DNA of 64,000 bases, taken from Moritella sp. F3. Lineage in GTDB: Bacteria; Pseudomonadota; Gammaproteobacteria; Enterobacterales; Moritellaceae. The stretch lies in assembly GCF_015082335.1 (NCBI RefSeq), contig NZ_BLRL01000001.1, forward strand, positions 186,001 to 250,000, read 5' to 3'. Under the pieces are notes generated by a model that worked only from the letters and a program-made list of their open reading frames with translations, made no database searches and was not told where the DNA came from. Each line of letters begins with the position of its first letter. The stretch's first letter is position 1. Both the position numbers and the translations under genes were made by a program. Shown here one piece after another: positions 1 to 10,423 of the stretch.

Positions 1-351
1 ATCATCCATGCGCTGCGCTTAAATCCTTCAAATGCAGCACCTTCGAACTCAGAATCTTGCAGTTCTTGCTCAGTCCAATTAGACCCGATGCTTAACGCTT
101 TTTGGTATTTACGCGTTAACGCCGCTTTAACAACATTACGGTATTGATAAATAGACTGGCAACGCGCTTTCTTAACCACAGATAGGCACTCGTCACACGC
201 AGGCACAGACAATGGTGCATGTGGCGCTTTATGCATATCGTCTATCAAAAACGGGATGTTAACGTTTAAGTGCGATGGTTCGCCACAAAACAAACACGTG
301 TAGCGAACATTAAACGGGATATCTATTGCAGGATAATTGTCAGTAGACATG
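1..351 (-). CDS. hypothetical protein, C-terminus cut off by window edge
   Basis: An open frame runs from an ATG at 351 to the left window edge without a stop, giving 117 visible residues (MSTDNYPAIDIPFNVRY...). It carries a CxxC pair (TCLFCGE, about residues 19-22) and a second pair (ACDECL, about 51-54), which suggests a small zinc-ribbon-like fold; the middle is rich in Lys, Arg and Tyr. It lies upstream of rluF in a head-to-tail minus-strand arrangement, 8 bp from the rluF stop. I do not recognise a named family. The zinc site is inferred from cysteine spacing alone. Confidence 0.7.
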
Positions 352-359
352 ATACTCAG

Positions 360-1559
360 TTACTTCTTTTTCAACGTTAAAGTGCCTTTAACACGCGGCG
401 CTGCTGGTTCAGCCTTAGCATTAGCCAGCTTTGCTTTTTCACGGTCGGCGATAATACTAAAGCGAGTCGCTGGTTTTTTATTATTTTTACGCTTTTCAGC
501 TGATTCAAAACGTGCTCTTGATGCAATTTGCTCATCAGAAAAAGACGCTGATTTATCTTCTACAACGTCAGTCGATTTTTCATTCGCATTGGCTTTTACG
601 TTTTCAGTCCAAAAATTAGTTGTTGAATCATCCAGGTCATCGACGTTAGTGCTTATTTCTTCTTGATTGTCAGACCAAAAATCTGTAGCTGGTGCATCAC
701 TTTCAACTTGCTCAGGGGTTGCAGCATAATCACCATAACCAAATCGTTTCTGACGTGCGGCACTATTTACACCACGTTTCGAGTGCTGACTTTTTGTTTT
801 CGGTTTCTCTTGGCCATAGTCTGACGCTTCTTCAGTACTACTAGAGCTTTCAACCATGCTGTTTATTTCAGCCATTTCTTTATCAGTAAGTAGACGCCAT
901 TCGCCCGTTTTTAGGCCTTCCATATCGATATTCATAATACGTGTACGCGTCAATGATTTAACTTGGAATCCGAAATACTCACACATACGACGGATCTGCT
1001 GATTAAGACCTTGCGTTAAGATTATCTTAAATTCAAAGCGACCTTCACGCGTTACTTTACACGGTTTAGTGACTGTATCGAGGATCGGCACACCGCGAGC
1101 CATGTCTTTTAAGAAACGATCCGTAACTGTACTATCAACTTTAACCATGTATTCTTTTTCATGCGCGTTACCGGCACGTAAGATTTTATTCACAATATCA
1201 CCGTCATTAGTTAAAAAGATAAGACCTTCTGAAGGTTTATCAAGTCGACCAATAGGGAATATGCGCGTGCTGTAATCAATCAAATCAATTACATTACCTT
1301 GAATATGACGTTCTGTTGTACATGTAATGCCTGCTGGCTTGTTTAAGGCAATATAGATACGCTTTTGCTTTTCTTTAACTGGCTTACCGTTTACAGATAC
1401 CACATCATCATCTGACACTTTCGTCCCCATTTCTGGAATTTTACCATTAATAGTTACGCGACCTTGTTCAATCAAGCGGTCAGCCTCACGGCGAGAGCAG
1501 TAACCCGTGTCACTGATATATTTATTAAGTCGTGTTAGTTTGATGTCTTGTTGTGTCAT
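360..1559 (-). CDS. rluF: 23S rRNA pseudouridine(2604) synthase RluF with long C-terminal tail
   Basis: An RsuA/RluB/E/F-type pseudouridine synthase that isomerises a uridine in 23S rRNA. An S4 RNA-binding domain occupies about residues 8-60 ([19 protein letters not shown]). The catalytic motif [10 protein letters not shown] holds the conserved Asp, and HEKEY plus [15 protein letters not shown] match the RluF/RluB fold. Together IFLTNDGD and [16 protein letters not shown] read like RluF rather than RluB/E. The protein is 399 aa, against about 290 aa for E. coli RluF from memory. The extra roughly 160 residues form a low-complexity Lys/Glu/Ser-rich tail ending in a basic stretch (LTLKKK), probably disordered and RNA-contacting. 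Confidence 0.88.
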   Translation of the reverse strand: MTQQDIKLTRLNKYISDTGYCSRREADRLIEQGRVTINGKIPEMGTKVSDDDVVSVNGKPVKEKQKRIYIALNKPAGITCTTERHIQGNVIDLIDYSTRIFPIGRLDKPSEGLIFLTNDGDIVNKILRAGNAHEKEYMVKVDSTVTDRFLKDMARGVPILDTVTKPCKVTREGRFEFKIILTQGLNQQIRRMCEYFGFQVKSLTRTRIMNIDMEGLKTGEWRLLTDKEMAEINSMVESSSSTEEASDYGQEKPKTKSQHSKRGVNSAARQKRFGYGDYAATPEQVESDAPATDFWSDNQEEISTNVDDLDDSTTNFWTENVKANANEKSTDVVEDKSASFSDEQIASRARFESAEKRKNNKKPATRFSIIADREKAKLANAKAEPAAPRVKGTLTLKKK

Positions 1560-1821
1560 GATAATTTATACTAATATTAAAGGAATTTGGAATTGCGTTA
1601 AGGTTTTGAGAATTTAAACTTCAGAAAGACCGCAATTAAGTGCCCGAAGTATAACAGAAGGCATTATTATCAAGCAATATTAGTGCATATATTTAACCGT
1701 TGAAGTTATTAATATTAATTCACCCGCAAATATTGGGTTTTTTTCACTCTTCGTGGTACATTGCCCACATTATTGGGTGATCTATAATAACCCTCATTAT
1801 TTCAAGGCAGAGCAAAGAACT

Positions 1822-2670
1822 ATGGCAGAATTAGGTAAGTTAAATACCTTAGAAATTATCAAAGAAACTGGATCAGGTTTCTACCTGGACGGCGGTGTAT
1901 TAGGCGAAATTCTATTACCTTTTACAAACTCACCATTAGATATTGAAATCGGTGATGATCTAGAGGTATTTATCTACCTTGATTCAGAAGACCGCATCAT
2001 TGCAACAACACAAAAAGTACTTGGTGCTGTTGGCGAATTTGTCATGCTAAAAGTAAAACAAGTAAACAATGTTGGTGCATTCCTTGATTGGGGTTTAGAT
2101 AAAGACTTGCTAGTTCCTTATAGCGAACAGCGTACCCCACTACAAGTTGGTCGTGAATACCTTGTTGCTATCTACTTAGATCGTATCCATGGTCGTATCA
2201 CAGCAACAACAAAACTTGATCGTCATGTAGACAATGTACCTGCACGTTACAAGATCCACGAAGAAGTTGAAATCACGCCGGTTGACCCAACAGAGCTTGG
2301 TTACAAAGTGATCGTAAATAATACGCATTGGGGTGTTGTTTACAAGAACGAAATGTTTAAGAAATTAAATCGTGGTGAAAAACAAAAAGCATATATCCAA
2401 AAAGTACGTGAAGACGGCAAAATTGATATCCTGCTTAATGAACCTGGTCACGGTAAAGTTACTGACTTTAGCCAAGTATTATTATCAGAGCTAAATAAAC
2501 ACGGTGGTTTCATGCCGGTAACTGATAAGACAGACCCTGAAACAATCTCTCGTTTATTTGGTGTTAGTAAGAAGACATTCAAAAGCGCAGTTGGTCAATT
2601 ATTCAAGAAAGGTATAATTGATATTGTTAAGACGGGTAACGTTGGCTTACAAGTTAAAGACACTGAATAA
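1822..2670 (+). CDS. cvfB: S1-domain RNA-binding protein of the CvfB/YitL family
   Basis: A 282-residue protein built from repeated S1-like OB folds: about residues 5-60 (ETGSGFYLDGG...EILLP), 65-130 (NNVGAFLDWGLDKDLLVP, the classic S1 pattern) and 145-215, followed by a C-terminal winged-helix segment (TISRLFGVSKKTFKSAVGQL). This is the order expected for CvfB, an RNA-binding regulator. The open frame extends upstream to a GTG at 1753, but the family N-terminus begins at the ATG used here, with a purine-rich stretch just upstream. Homologues are sometimes annotated as GntR regulators because of the C-terminal helix; the S1 repeats make RNA binding more likely. It is transcribed away from rluF and ends before a strong hairpin terminator. 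Confidence 0.8.
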   Translation: MAELGKLNTLEIIKETGSGFYLDGGVLGEILLPFTNSPLDIEIGDDLEVFIYLDSEDRIIATTQKVLGAVGEFVMLKVKQVNNVGAFLDWGLDKDLLVPYSEQRTPLQVGREYLVAIYLDRIHGRITATTKLDRHVDNVPARYKIHEEVEITPVDPTELGYKVIVNNTHWGVVYKNEMFKKLNRGEKQKAYIQKVREDGKIDILLNEPGHGKVTDFSQVLLSELNKHGGFMPVTDKTDPETISRLFGVSKKTFKSAVGQLFKKGIIDIVKTGNVGLQVKDTE

Positions 2671-2769
2671 TCTTAACTATATAACGTGATGACATGAAGT
2701 GTAAGTACTGCCAATTCAATAGGTAATACTGAATGACTTTTAATCGTTAGGTAAATAGTGATGAAATAA

Positions 2770-2796
2770 AAATGGAAGCCAATTGGCTTCCATTTT
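2770..2796. terminator. bidirectional intrinsic terminator
   Basis: A perfect 11-bp inverted repeat (AAATGGAAGCC / GGCTTCCATTT) flanks an AATT loop, with T-rich tracts on both strands. It sits between cvfB (+) and the convergent small ORF (-), so it can serve both. Confidence 0.85.
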
Positions 2797-2848
2797 TTAT
2801 TTACGCGTTGCAATTCTAATGTTGAGCCAATGCATCCCTAATAATGAA

Positions 2849-3214
2849 TCAATGCACTATTTGCGAAATAGACACGTTGGCTTGCTTATCCATCTCTGCA
2901 GAACCTAAAATCATAATGAGCTCATCATCAGAGTACGCAGATAAATCATTCGCTTGTTCTATAATGTCTTCCATAACAGGGTTTAACTCACCATTATGCA
3001 CTCGATGCCATTGATAGAAACTAATCAGTAAAACTTGTAATACATAGCCTTCATCTAACAAGGCTATATCGATACCACTTTCTAATGCCACAGCTTCCAA
3101 CGTTTCAATATCAAAGGAAATACTACCGTCATCATCAAGTTCTAGTCCTAATGAATCAAAATTAATCCCATCAGGGATACTAATTTCGACTCTAGTTAAT
3201 GCGGAAATATCCAT
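2849..3214 (-). CDS. small acidic hypothetical protein
   Basis: A 121-residue protein starting MDISALTRVEISIPDG. The ATG at 3214 is preceded by AGAGGG at a good distance, so I prefer it to the ATG at 3241 in the same frame. The product is strongly acidic (many Asp/Glu, for example LELDDDGSISFDIE), has no signal peptide or membrane segment, and includes a hydrophobic stretch with aromatics in the middle (YVLQVLLISFYQWHRVHNG). It lies downstream of clpA in the same direction with an 82-bp gap. I do not recognise a family. Confidence 0.65.
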   Translation of the reverse strand: MDISALTRVEISIPDGINFDSLGLELDDDGSISFDIETLEAVALESGIDIALLDEGYVLQVLLISFYQWHRVHNGELNPVMEDIIEQANDLSAYSDDELIMILGSAEMDKQANVSISQIVH

Positions 3215-3296
3215 ATTGCATTCCCTCTTTAAGTCAAGCATAGATACAAAGTAACACTAATTCGAAAAAAAACAAGCTTATAGCGCATACAACAAA

Positions 3297-5570
3297 TTAT
3301 GTTTCTGTTGCTGTAACCTTAACATCTGTAAAGGTAAAGGCTAACTCATCATCTTTCAGCTGAATATCAACCGCGCCACCATTTGACAGTTTACCAAACA
3401 AAATTTCATTCGCTAGGTTACGCTTGATTTTATCCTGAATAACACGCGCCATTGGACGTGCGCCCATGGTCTTGTCATAACCCTTATTTGCTAACCATTT
3501 CCGAGCATCGTTGGAAACATTCAATGCGACTTGTTTATCGTCTAATTGAGCTTCTAATTCAACTAAGAATTTATCAACAACCATATGGATCACATCCATA
3601 TCTAAATGATTAAACCAAATGATATTATCTAAACGGTTACGGAATTCAGGCGCAAATAATTTGTTCACTTCGCCAAGCGCATCACTATTATTATCTTGTT
3701 CTTTAAAGCCAATTGACTGACGCACTGTTTCTGTTGCGCCCGCATTTGTCGTCATCACAAGAATAATATTACGGAAATCAGCTTTACGACCGTTATTATC
3801 AGTTAACGTACCGTTATCCATCACCTGCAACAGCAAGTTAAACACATCAGGATGCGCCTTTTCGATTTCATCGAGAAGCACAACGGCATGTGGTTGCTTG
3901 ATCACTGCATCAGTTAATAAACCACCTTGATCATAACCAACATAACCTGGAGGTGCACCGATTAAACGAGACACGGTATGACGTTCCATATACTCGGACA
4001 TATCAAAACGGATCAGATCTACACCCATAATTTTGGCTAAACGTTGAGTAACCTCTGTTTTACCAACACCAGTGGGTCCAGCAAATAAGAACGAACCGAT
4101 TGGTTTCCTTTCAGCACCAAGGCCTGAACGTGATAAACGGATCGCATCAGTCAATACTTCAATTGCAGGGTCTTGACCAAACACAACCATTTTCAGATTA
4201 CGCTCTAAGTTCTTAAGAACATCTCGGTCATTTGAAGAGACTGATTTTTCTGGTATACGCGCCATCTTCGCTACAATCGATTCGATTTCACTAATGCCAA
4301 TCGTTTTCTTACGCTTATTGACTGGTAGCAAGCGCTGTTTAGCTCCCGCTTCATCCATTACATCAATGGCTTTATCAGGTAGCTGACGTTCATTAATGTA
4401 TTTTGCAGATAATTCAGTCGCTGCACGAAGTGCTTTCGCGGTATAACGCACATCATGATGCTCTTCGTAACGAGATTTAAGTCCTTGCAGGATCTTAACT
4501 GTATCGTCAATAGAAGGTTCAATTACGTCTACTTTTTGGAAACGTCGGGCAAGCGCGCTGTCTTTCTCAAAAATTTGACTGTATTCAGAATACGTCGTTG
4601 AACCGATACAACGTAGCGTACCGTTACTGAGCAGTGGCTTAATTAAGTTCGCAGCATCAAGTTGTCCACCAGACGCCGCACCAGCTCCAATGATAGTGTG
4701 TATTTCATCAATAAATAAAATAGCATCATCATGTTTTTGCAGCTGCTTCAATAACGATTTAAAACGTTTTTCAAAATCACCACGATATTTAGTACCAGCG
4801 AGCAACGCACCAAGATCAAGTGAGAATACCTGAGTATTTTTCATTACATCGGGTACTTCTTCATGCACGATTCTGTACGCAAGACCTTCCGCAATTGCAG
4901 TTTTACCAACACCGGCTTCACCAACCAATAATGGATTGTTTTTACGTCGTCGACACAAGATCTGAATAGTACGGTTTAGTTCTTCTTCACGACCAATTAA
5001 CGGGTCAATGCGTCCCTCAACAACTGACTTGTTCAAATTGGTTGAGAAATTTTCCAATTTTGTTGATTGATCTTCGCCGTCATTGATTGCTTGTTCTGAA
5101 GCATCTTGATTGTCTTCAACATGCGGTTCTTCATCATTTTTGCGTATTCCATGTGAGATAAAATTAATCACATCGAGACGACTCATGCCTGATTTTTTTA
5201 AAATATAGGCAGCTTGAGACTCTTGCTCACTGAAAATAGCAACAAGTACATTGGCCCCTGTCACTTCGTTATTACCTGAGGATTGCACATGAAACACTGC
5301 GCGTTGTAAAACGCGTTGAAAACCAAGTGTTGGCTGCGTCTCTCGATCTTCGTCAGACTCAGGTAAAATAGGTGTAGTCTGTTCTAAAAAGAGGAGTAGT
5401 TCATCACGAATAGCGTCGATATCACCAGAACAGCCTTTAATTGCTTCGCAGGCAGACTTGTTACTTAGTAGTGAAACCAGTAGATGCTCGACCGTCATGA
5501 ACTCATGACGATTTTCACGTGCAGTTTTAAACGCTTCATTCAGCGTAATTTCTAGATCTTTGCTTAACAT
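3297..5570 (-). CDS. clpA: ATP-dependent Clp protease ATP-binding subunit ClpA
   Basis: Hexameric AAA+ unfoldase that feeds substrates to ClpP; with ClpS it handles N-degron proteins. The Clp N-domain spans about residues 1-140 ([15 protein letters not shown]). AAA-1 has Walker A GEAGVGKT and Walker [12 protein letters not shown]-2 has Walker A GPTGVGKT and Walker [12 protein letters not shown], with the sensor and arginine-finger region after it. A ClpP-docking loop of the IGF/IGL type is present (RQSIGFKEQ). Its 757 residues are normal for ClpA. I chose the ATG at 5570 because GGGAG lies six bases upstream and the family begins MLxxxLE; an ATG two codons earlier overlaps that Shine-Dalgarno. 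It lies 48 bp downstream of clpS. Confidence 0.96.
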   Translation of the reverse strand: MLSKDLEITLNEAFKTARENRHEFMTVEHLLVSLLSNKSACEAIKGCSGDIDAIRDELLLFLEQTTPILPESDEDRETQPTLGFQRVLQRAVFHVQSSGNNEVTGANVLVAIFSEQESQAAYILKKSGMSRLDVINFISHGIRKNDEEPHVEDNQDASEQAINDGEDQSTKLENFSTNLNKSVVEGRIDPLIGREEELNRTIQILCRRRKNNPLLVGEAGVGKTAIAEGLAYRIVHEEVPDVMKNTQVFSLDLGALLAGTKYRGDFEKRFKSLLKQLQKHDDAILFIDEIHTIIGAGAASGGQLDAANLIKPLLSNGTLRCIGSTTYSEYSQIFEKDSALARRFQKVDVIEPSIDDTVKILQGLKSRYEEHHDVRYTAKALRAATELSAKYINERQLPDKAIDVMDEAGAKQRLLPVNKRKKTIGISEIESIVAKMARIPEKSVSSNDRDVLKNLERNLKMVVFGQDPAIEVLTDAIRLSRSGLGAERKPIGSFLFAGPTGVGKTEVTQRLAKIMGVDLIRFDMSEYMERHTVSRLIGAPPGYVGYDQGGLLTDAVIKQPHAVVLLDEIEKAHPDVFNLLLQVMDNGTLTDNNGRKADFRNIILVMTTNAGATETVRQSIGFKEQDNNSDALGEVNKLFAPEFRNRLDNIIWFNHLDMDVIHMVVDKFLVELEAQLDDKQVALNVSNDARKWLANKGYDKTMGARPMARVIQDKIKRNLANEILFGKLSNGGAVDIQLKDDELAFTFTDVKVTATET

Positions 5571-5618
5571 AGGCATCTCCCTATAACTACGTGTTGCGTA
5601 ACATTGCCACCATTACGC

Positions 5619-5933
5619 TTATGCTTGTTCCATGGTACATAATAAGGACTGTTCGTTGTCTTTTGCATATTGCATTACCTGTGATACTTTTGTTTCGGCT
5701 ATATCAGCCGTAAATACACCACAAACACCCCTGCCCCGATAATGAACAGTTAACATGATTTGGTTAGCCTTATCTATATCCATAGAAAAAAACCTTTGCA
5801 GTACATCTACAACGAAATCCATTGGAGTATAGTCATCATTATTCAAAAACACTTTGTAAAATGAAGGTGGTTTTAACTCTTGCTCACTTTCTATACTTGT
5901 TTTGAAATCAATCAGTTCATCTAACTTACTCAT
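5619..5933 (-). CDS. clpS: ClpA adaptor protein ClpS
   Basis: A 104-residue adaptor that recognises N-terminal degron residues and delivers substrates to ClpA. The core signature is clear: [21 protein letters not shown] (split here as [10 protein letters not shown] and [11 protein letters not shown]) and [11 protein letters not shown], followed by the helix [12 protein letters not shown]. Size and order match the family. It is cotranscribed with clpA and divergent from cspD, the same arrangement as in E. coli. Confidence 0.95.
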   Translation of the reverse strand: MSKLDELIDFKTSIESEQELKPPSFYKVFLNNDDYTPMDFVVDVLQRFFSMDIDKANQIMLTVHYRGRGVCGVFTADIAETKVSQVMQYAKDNEQSLLCTMEQA

Positions 5934-6195
5934 AATTCTATCTTAGTACCTATCACAGATTTGGGCTAATAACTTTCAACCTTTCGTCTAAGTTTACCTC
6001 ATTTTAACCATTTTTAGGAATATTAACTTGACTATAGTTGCGAATAAACTAAATTTATTAACAAGATGCATTTATTTATGATCAATTAATTAACTTTATT
6101 GTTGATAATTACATACATCTATTCTCCTTAAGTTAATAAGGGTGACGACAGTTCAGTAATCAAACAATTTGCAATTACAGAAAGGATGCAGAAGT

Positions 6196-6417
6196 ATGGC
6201 AACCGGTACGGTTAAATGGTTCAATAATGCTAAGGGATTCGGCTTCATTTGCCCAGAGTCTGGTGGTGATGATGTGTTCGCACACTTTTCAATTATACAG
6301 ATGGATGGATACCGAACGTTAAAAGCGGGACAGCTGGTAGATTATGAAATTGACGAAGGACCAAAAGGCTCACACGCGATTTCTATTTCTGCGCATGAGA
6401 CAAGCGAAATAAAATAA
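6196..6417 (+). CDS. cspD: cold-shock-domain protein CspD
   Basis: A 73-residue single cold-shock domain that binds single-stranded nucleic acid. It starts MATGTVKWFNNAKGFGFI, with RNP1 (KGFGFI) and RNP2 (VFAHF) intact. The ATG at 6196 follows AAAGGA nine bases upstream; a TTG-initiated extension from 6169 looks spurious. CspD is inferred from the clpS-clpA neighbourhood and from the sequence (SGGDDVFAHFSII, GYRTLKAGQ). E. coli CspD inhibits replication in stationary phase; whether this protein does is unknown. Confidence 0.88.
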   Translation: MATGTVKWFNNAKGFGFICPESGGDDVFAHFSIIQMDGYRTLKAGQLVDYEIDEGPKGSHAISISAHETSEIK

Positions 6418-6435
6418 CGGCCTTCTATCGTGATA

Positions 6436-6456
6436 AAAAGCAGCTAAGCTGCTTTT
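6436..6456 (+). terminator. intrinsic terminator of cspD
   Basis: AAAAGCAGC / GCTGCTTTT stem with a 3-base loop (TAA), followed by ATTTTTC, 19 bases after the cspD stop. Confidence 0.85.
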
Positions 6457-6502
6457 ATTTTTCAACTTTACATATTTAAGCTCTTCGCAATCGCTAATAT
6501 AA

Positions 6503-6571
6503 ACAATTCAACAATTCAACAATTCAACAATTCAACAATTCAACAATTCAACAATTCAACAATTCAACAAT
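6503..6571. repeat. tandem octamer repeat (ACAATTCA), about 8.6 copies
   Basis: Eight uninterrupted perfect copies of ACAATTCA (6503-6566), then a partial copy ACAAT. It lies in the intergenic space between the cspD terminator and the tamB stop, 25 bp beyond that stop. Such perfect short tandem arrays change copy number by slippage; an 8-bp unit would not keep a reading frame, but no gene spans it. Confidence 0.97.
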
Positions 6572-6595
6572 GTATCTAAACACGCATTTAGCTCT

Positions 6596-9500
6596 TTAAC
6601 GACTAAATTTATAATAAACATCCACAGCACTATCAACGCCACTGACTAATTCGATATAAAGTTTTGGAATGATCTCGTATCGTACAATCACTTCACTGAG
6701 TGCTGAAAATATGCCTATTCCGTAACGGATCTGAACGCCTGGTAATATGTAACCACTCATTTCAACGCGTGTATCATTTCCTTGCCCTTGAGTATCAATG
6801 GCAAAATCTTTGACTCCTAATGTATCACCGACAAATCCAATAACCCCCTCACTTTGACCAAGGCTCGAACTAATAAGCAATGTTTTGATGACATCATCTT
6901 GGCTCGTCTCATCTTCAGAACCAATATCACGACCACGTAATAAGTATGAAATCATGCGCGTCTGCTCCATGTCTGGCTCTGAAAATATTGTAAACACTGG
7001 TTTTTTAGCTGGGCCAATAAGGCGTACGCCGACAATGACATTATCTTCAGTCAGCTCGGTGTTCCGGATCGCTTCAACGTTAATGAGCGGGTTATCTATC
7101 GAACCAGAGAACACAACTTGGCCCTGACGAATATACAGATCCTGTCCAAACGAACGGTAGCGACCATTTTCAAATTGCAGTATCCCGTCAGAGAACAAGT
7201 TACCATCTTTATCTAACACGATAGTTACCGCGCCCGTTATATTAGATTTGAGACCAAAAGAATTAATTTTAACATCGTCTAGCAGCTTAATATTAACTTC
7301 AACATCAAGTGGATAGGATTGGTAGTTAGTTACATTCTCAGCATCAATAATAATAACATCATTAGACACCTGGATAGCGCTCTGTGGTAATTGCTCAACT
7401 TTGATTAGCGCAGACGGAATGACAATATCACCAGTGATTTTTGCACCGACATCGTCCCCGGCAATTTTAATTTTTGGACTGAACTGTAATTTAACGCCTT
7501 TATTATCATCAAACTCAAAATTATCGCCGTGAAGTAACAGCTCATAATTGAATGAATCGCCCCAAGCAAGGCTACCAACAGCTTTCGCGGTCCCCCTTCC
7601 AGAGTTAGCAGTGCCAGTAATCGTTGCATTTTCACCACTCACCTCAATATTAAATTGAAAGCTTTCCAATGTGACCGGTAATTCATCACCCGCTAAATAG
7701 CCATTGTTAACATTAAACTGGCCAATAACTTTAGGTTTATCTAGCGTTCCATCAATAATACCAGCGCCAGATACAACCCCATTAAGCACGTCTATTTGAT
7801 AAACCAAAGGCTCCATAAATGAGAGATCAATATCAATAATATCGATTTCACCGCTCAGTTCACGCGTCGTAAATACGTCATCGATTCGAATATCAGCTGT
7901 TACACCGCCTAACTCATGGGATTGAATATTCGCTTTGACTGAGAGGCTCGATTCATCTAAACCCACTTTCATTGTTAGAGTTTCAAAATTTGCAGCATTG
8001 CTTTCTTCTTCATTATAAATAAGCATCGAACCATTAACGATACTCAATTCAGAATTTAACTGTAACGGTGTTTCTTTCCCCCATGAAACCTTACTCGCAA
8101 TATTGAGTAAACCTTCAATTTCAAGGTTGCTTGCAGATTCTAACTCCAATTTATTAATATCGTAATCATGCAATTGGAATTCAAATTTATCGGCCTGATC
8201 AAGCTTGCCATCAAAACCTAAACAGAGCGTTGCTTGTTTTTCATTCCAACAATGTTGCTCAACAGAAAGGTAATTATCTTCACCTGCGTAAGAAAATTGC
8301 ACATTGGGATCTATGATCCAATTGCCATATTCGGAATTTACTCGTCCTTTGGTCACTTTTCCTTGCCAAGTATCACCTAGCCAGGCGCCTGCAATCTTCA
8401 ACTGCGCGTTATTTTTATCATTTTCAACGTTGAGACTGATACTATTGCGAGCACTATCTGCTTGATATTCAGCATCTACCTTATTAATCACCTGTTCGCC
8501 AATGCGTAGCTCTTCACCAGAAAGCGAGAGCACACCTTCAGGGCGTTCTGTTAAGCTAATTCGGCCATTTAGTTCGGCACGTTTTAAGCTATTATCTTGC
8601 AAAGATACATTATCAGTGAAAAAATTAAAGTTTAACCAAGGCTTAGATTTGTTGCCAATAACAGTGAAATAGCCAAAAGCACTGCCCGAAGTCCCCGAGA
8701 TATAAGGCGCGAACGTTTTTACATCTATTTCACCGCCTAACTTGAATTGCTCATTAATGATACCGTCTAGTTGAATAGAATCCTCGCCGCGGAAAAGAGC
8801 AAGATTATTCAAACGCCAATATAAATTTTGGTTTAAGGTAAGCTGTCCCTGTAGTGTTAATGGATAACCTTCAACATCAGCAGCAAGATTAATATCATGT
8901 ACATCGACAAGCCAATCATTATTAGATTGCGGTTGAAGTTTAAAATCAACGCGAACATCACCACGGGGTTGTAATTTTACGTCAGGCCAATATTTATCAA
9001 GATGTACACCGCTCGTCGCTACTTTACTGCTCACTGTAATCTCATTGACCCAATCAACTTTAGCTGAAGCGGTCACTGTTCCACCTAAAGTTTCAGCGTT
9101 AATCTTTGATAATGACAGTCCGTTTAAATTCCCCCTTCCCTTTACGTTTAGGTCGAGTAACGGGGCATTATCAATATCAAGTAAACCAGAAAGGCTAATC
9201 TTATAATCGTCTAAATCCCCTTGTAATGATAACGAACCCGCCGTTGTTTCAATAAATGATGGTGAGAATAATGGCCAGCCTAGATCCTGCCAATTAGCAT
9301 CAATAGAAAATGGTAACGCTGACTTTAGCGGTGATAATGACGCCTTAATATTAATTTCAGTATTTTTCTGTCCCTGACCCTTATTTGTGGTTTTTTCTCG
9401 AACTGGCGCGGAAGTATTTATCGATAAGTTGATGTTATCAAGACTACCTCCGGCTTTCACATCAACGACAAGCTGGTTTAGTAATTCGGGCTGCTTTAAT

Positions 9501-10423
9501 GTGGTTTGCACATTTACAAACAGCGGGTAGCCTTGCTGTAATAATATCTCTCCCGTTAAGCGGGTGTCAGCCTGTGGCATGACCACATTCAGTTTTTCAA
9601 CACCCACTTCACCGGCGTCAATAAAACCAACTAAGTCAATTGCATTGAAGTCCAAAAATAAGTCATTAACCTGGAGTTTAGATTGCAGTAATTTAGCATC
9701 GAGTACATCAACTCGTAATGGGATGGATACCTGATAAAGTGAAAATTCATTGAGCAGTTCAGAAACAACATCTAATTGCTTGATGTTTTCAACCATAGTC
9801 TGCGCTTGCTTTGTTTCTATAGCACTGCTATTTGCTATTTCAGTCATCACTTTCACAAATACATTTGTGGTCTTGAGTGATGTAACAGTGATATCGCGCC
9901 CAGATAAATTAACCGCACCTTCAAGTCGATCTGCTGTAATGTGGGTATTGGCGACTTCAACATTGATATTACTAATATCGATGTTCTTCGCTCGAATGAC
10001 CAATGGGATATTCAACTGCCAATCAGTATTAGTTATTTGATCATCAAGCGCTGCGATACGGGTTAATGCATCACCTAAATCGATACCTAAAAGTACCGGA
10101 GGCTCTTTTTCAAGTGACATTGAATAATTCACTGCTGCAGCATTAATTGAGTTGACGCAAACTTCTGCACTGAGTAAACAAGATAAATCAATTTGGTAAT
10201 CTAGATCTGTAATCGACAATTGCAATAAATCACCTTGCCAATCGATTTCTTTCCAGCGGGCCTGACTTAATACACTACCTTGCTCTAATATAAGGTGCAG
10301 TGGCAAGTCGGATTTATTCAATTTATTAATAATATATTGATTACCAGCATGGCTGCCAAGCAACCCAGCAATCGCGCCAAAAAATAAAACCAGTAAAGTA
10401 AAAAATAGTGCAAATAAACGCAT
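6596..10423 (-). CDS. tamB: translocation and assembly module protein TamB
   Basis: A 1,275-residue inner-membrane-anchored protein spanning the periplasm that works with TamA, and probably in phospholipid transport to the outer membrane. One N-terminal membrane helix (about residues 3-22, LFALFFTLLVLFFGAIAGLL) is followed by a very long beta-rich repeat region. The C-terminal DUF490 domain (about 940-1275) includes FENGRYRSFGQDLYIRQG and ends in YYKFSR. Length and layout fit the family. Its ATG overlaps the tamA TAA by one base (TAATG), indicating translational coupling. The tandem octamer array lies just after its stop. Confidence 0.92.
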   Translation of the reverse strand: MRLFALFFTLLVLFFGAIAGLLGSHAGNQYIINKLNKSDLPLHLILEQGSVLSQARWKEIDWQGDLLQLSITDLDYQIDLSCLLSAEVCVNSINAAAVNYSMSLEKEPPVLLGIDLGDALTRIAALDDQITNTDWQLNIPLVIRAKNIDISNINVEVANTHITADRLEGAVNLSGRDITVTSLKTTNVFVKVMTEIANSSAIETKQAQTMVENIKQLDVVSELLNEFSLYQVSIPLRVDVLDAKLLQSKLQVNDLFLDFNAIDLVGFIDAGEVGVEKLNVVMPQADTRLTGEILLQQGYPLFVNVQTTLKQPELLNQLVVDVKAGGSLDNINLSINTSAPVREKTTNKGQGQKNTEINIKASLSPLKSALPFSIDANWQDLGWPLFSPSFIETTAGSLSLQGDLDDYKISLSGLLDIDNAPLLDLNVKGRGNLNGLSLSKINAETLGGTVTASAKVDWVNEITVSSKVATSGVHLDKYWPDVKLQPRGDVRVDFKLQPQSNNDWLVDVHDINLAADVEGYPLTLQGQLTLNQNLYWRLNNLALFRGEDSIQLDGIINEQFKLGGEIDVKTFAPYISGTSGSAFGYFTVIGNKSKPWLNFNFFTDNVSLQDNSLKRAELNGRISLTERPEGVLSLSGEELRIGEQVINKVDAEYQADSARNSISLNVENDKNNAQLKIAGAWLGDTWQGKVTKGRVNSEYGNWIIDPNVQFSYAGEDNYLSVEQHCWNEKQATLCLGFDGKLDQADKFEFQLHDYDINKLELESASNLEIEGLLNIASKVSWGKETPLQLNSELSIVNGSMLIYNEEESNAANFETLTMKVGLDESSLSVKANIQSHELGGVTADIRIDDVFTTRELSGEIDIIDIDLSFMEPLVYQIDVLNGVVSGAGIIDGTLDKPKVIGQFNVNNGYLAGDELPVTLESFQFNIEVSGENATITGTANSGRGTAKAVGSLAWGDSFNYELLLHGDNFEFDDNKGVKLQFSPKIKIAGDDVGAKITGDIVIPSALIKVEQLPQSAIQVSNDVIIIDAENVTNYQSYPLDVEVNIKLLDDVKINSFGLKSNITGAVTIVLDKDGNLFSDGILQFENGRYRSFGQDLYIRQGQVVFSGSIDNPLINVEAIRNTELTEDNVIVGVRLIGPAKKPVFTIFSEPDMEQTRMISYLLRGRDIGSEDETSQDDVIKTLLISSSLGQSEGVIGFVGDTLGVKDFAIDTQGQGNDTRVEMSGYILPGVQIRYGIGIFSALSEVIVRYEIIPKLYIELVSGVDSAVDVYYKFSR

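Noticed and set aside
6503..6571. Possible CRISPR or origin iterons
   Set aside because: Units are 8 bp and contiguous with no spacers, there are no cas or replication genes nearby, and the GATC/DnaA-box pattern is absent.
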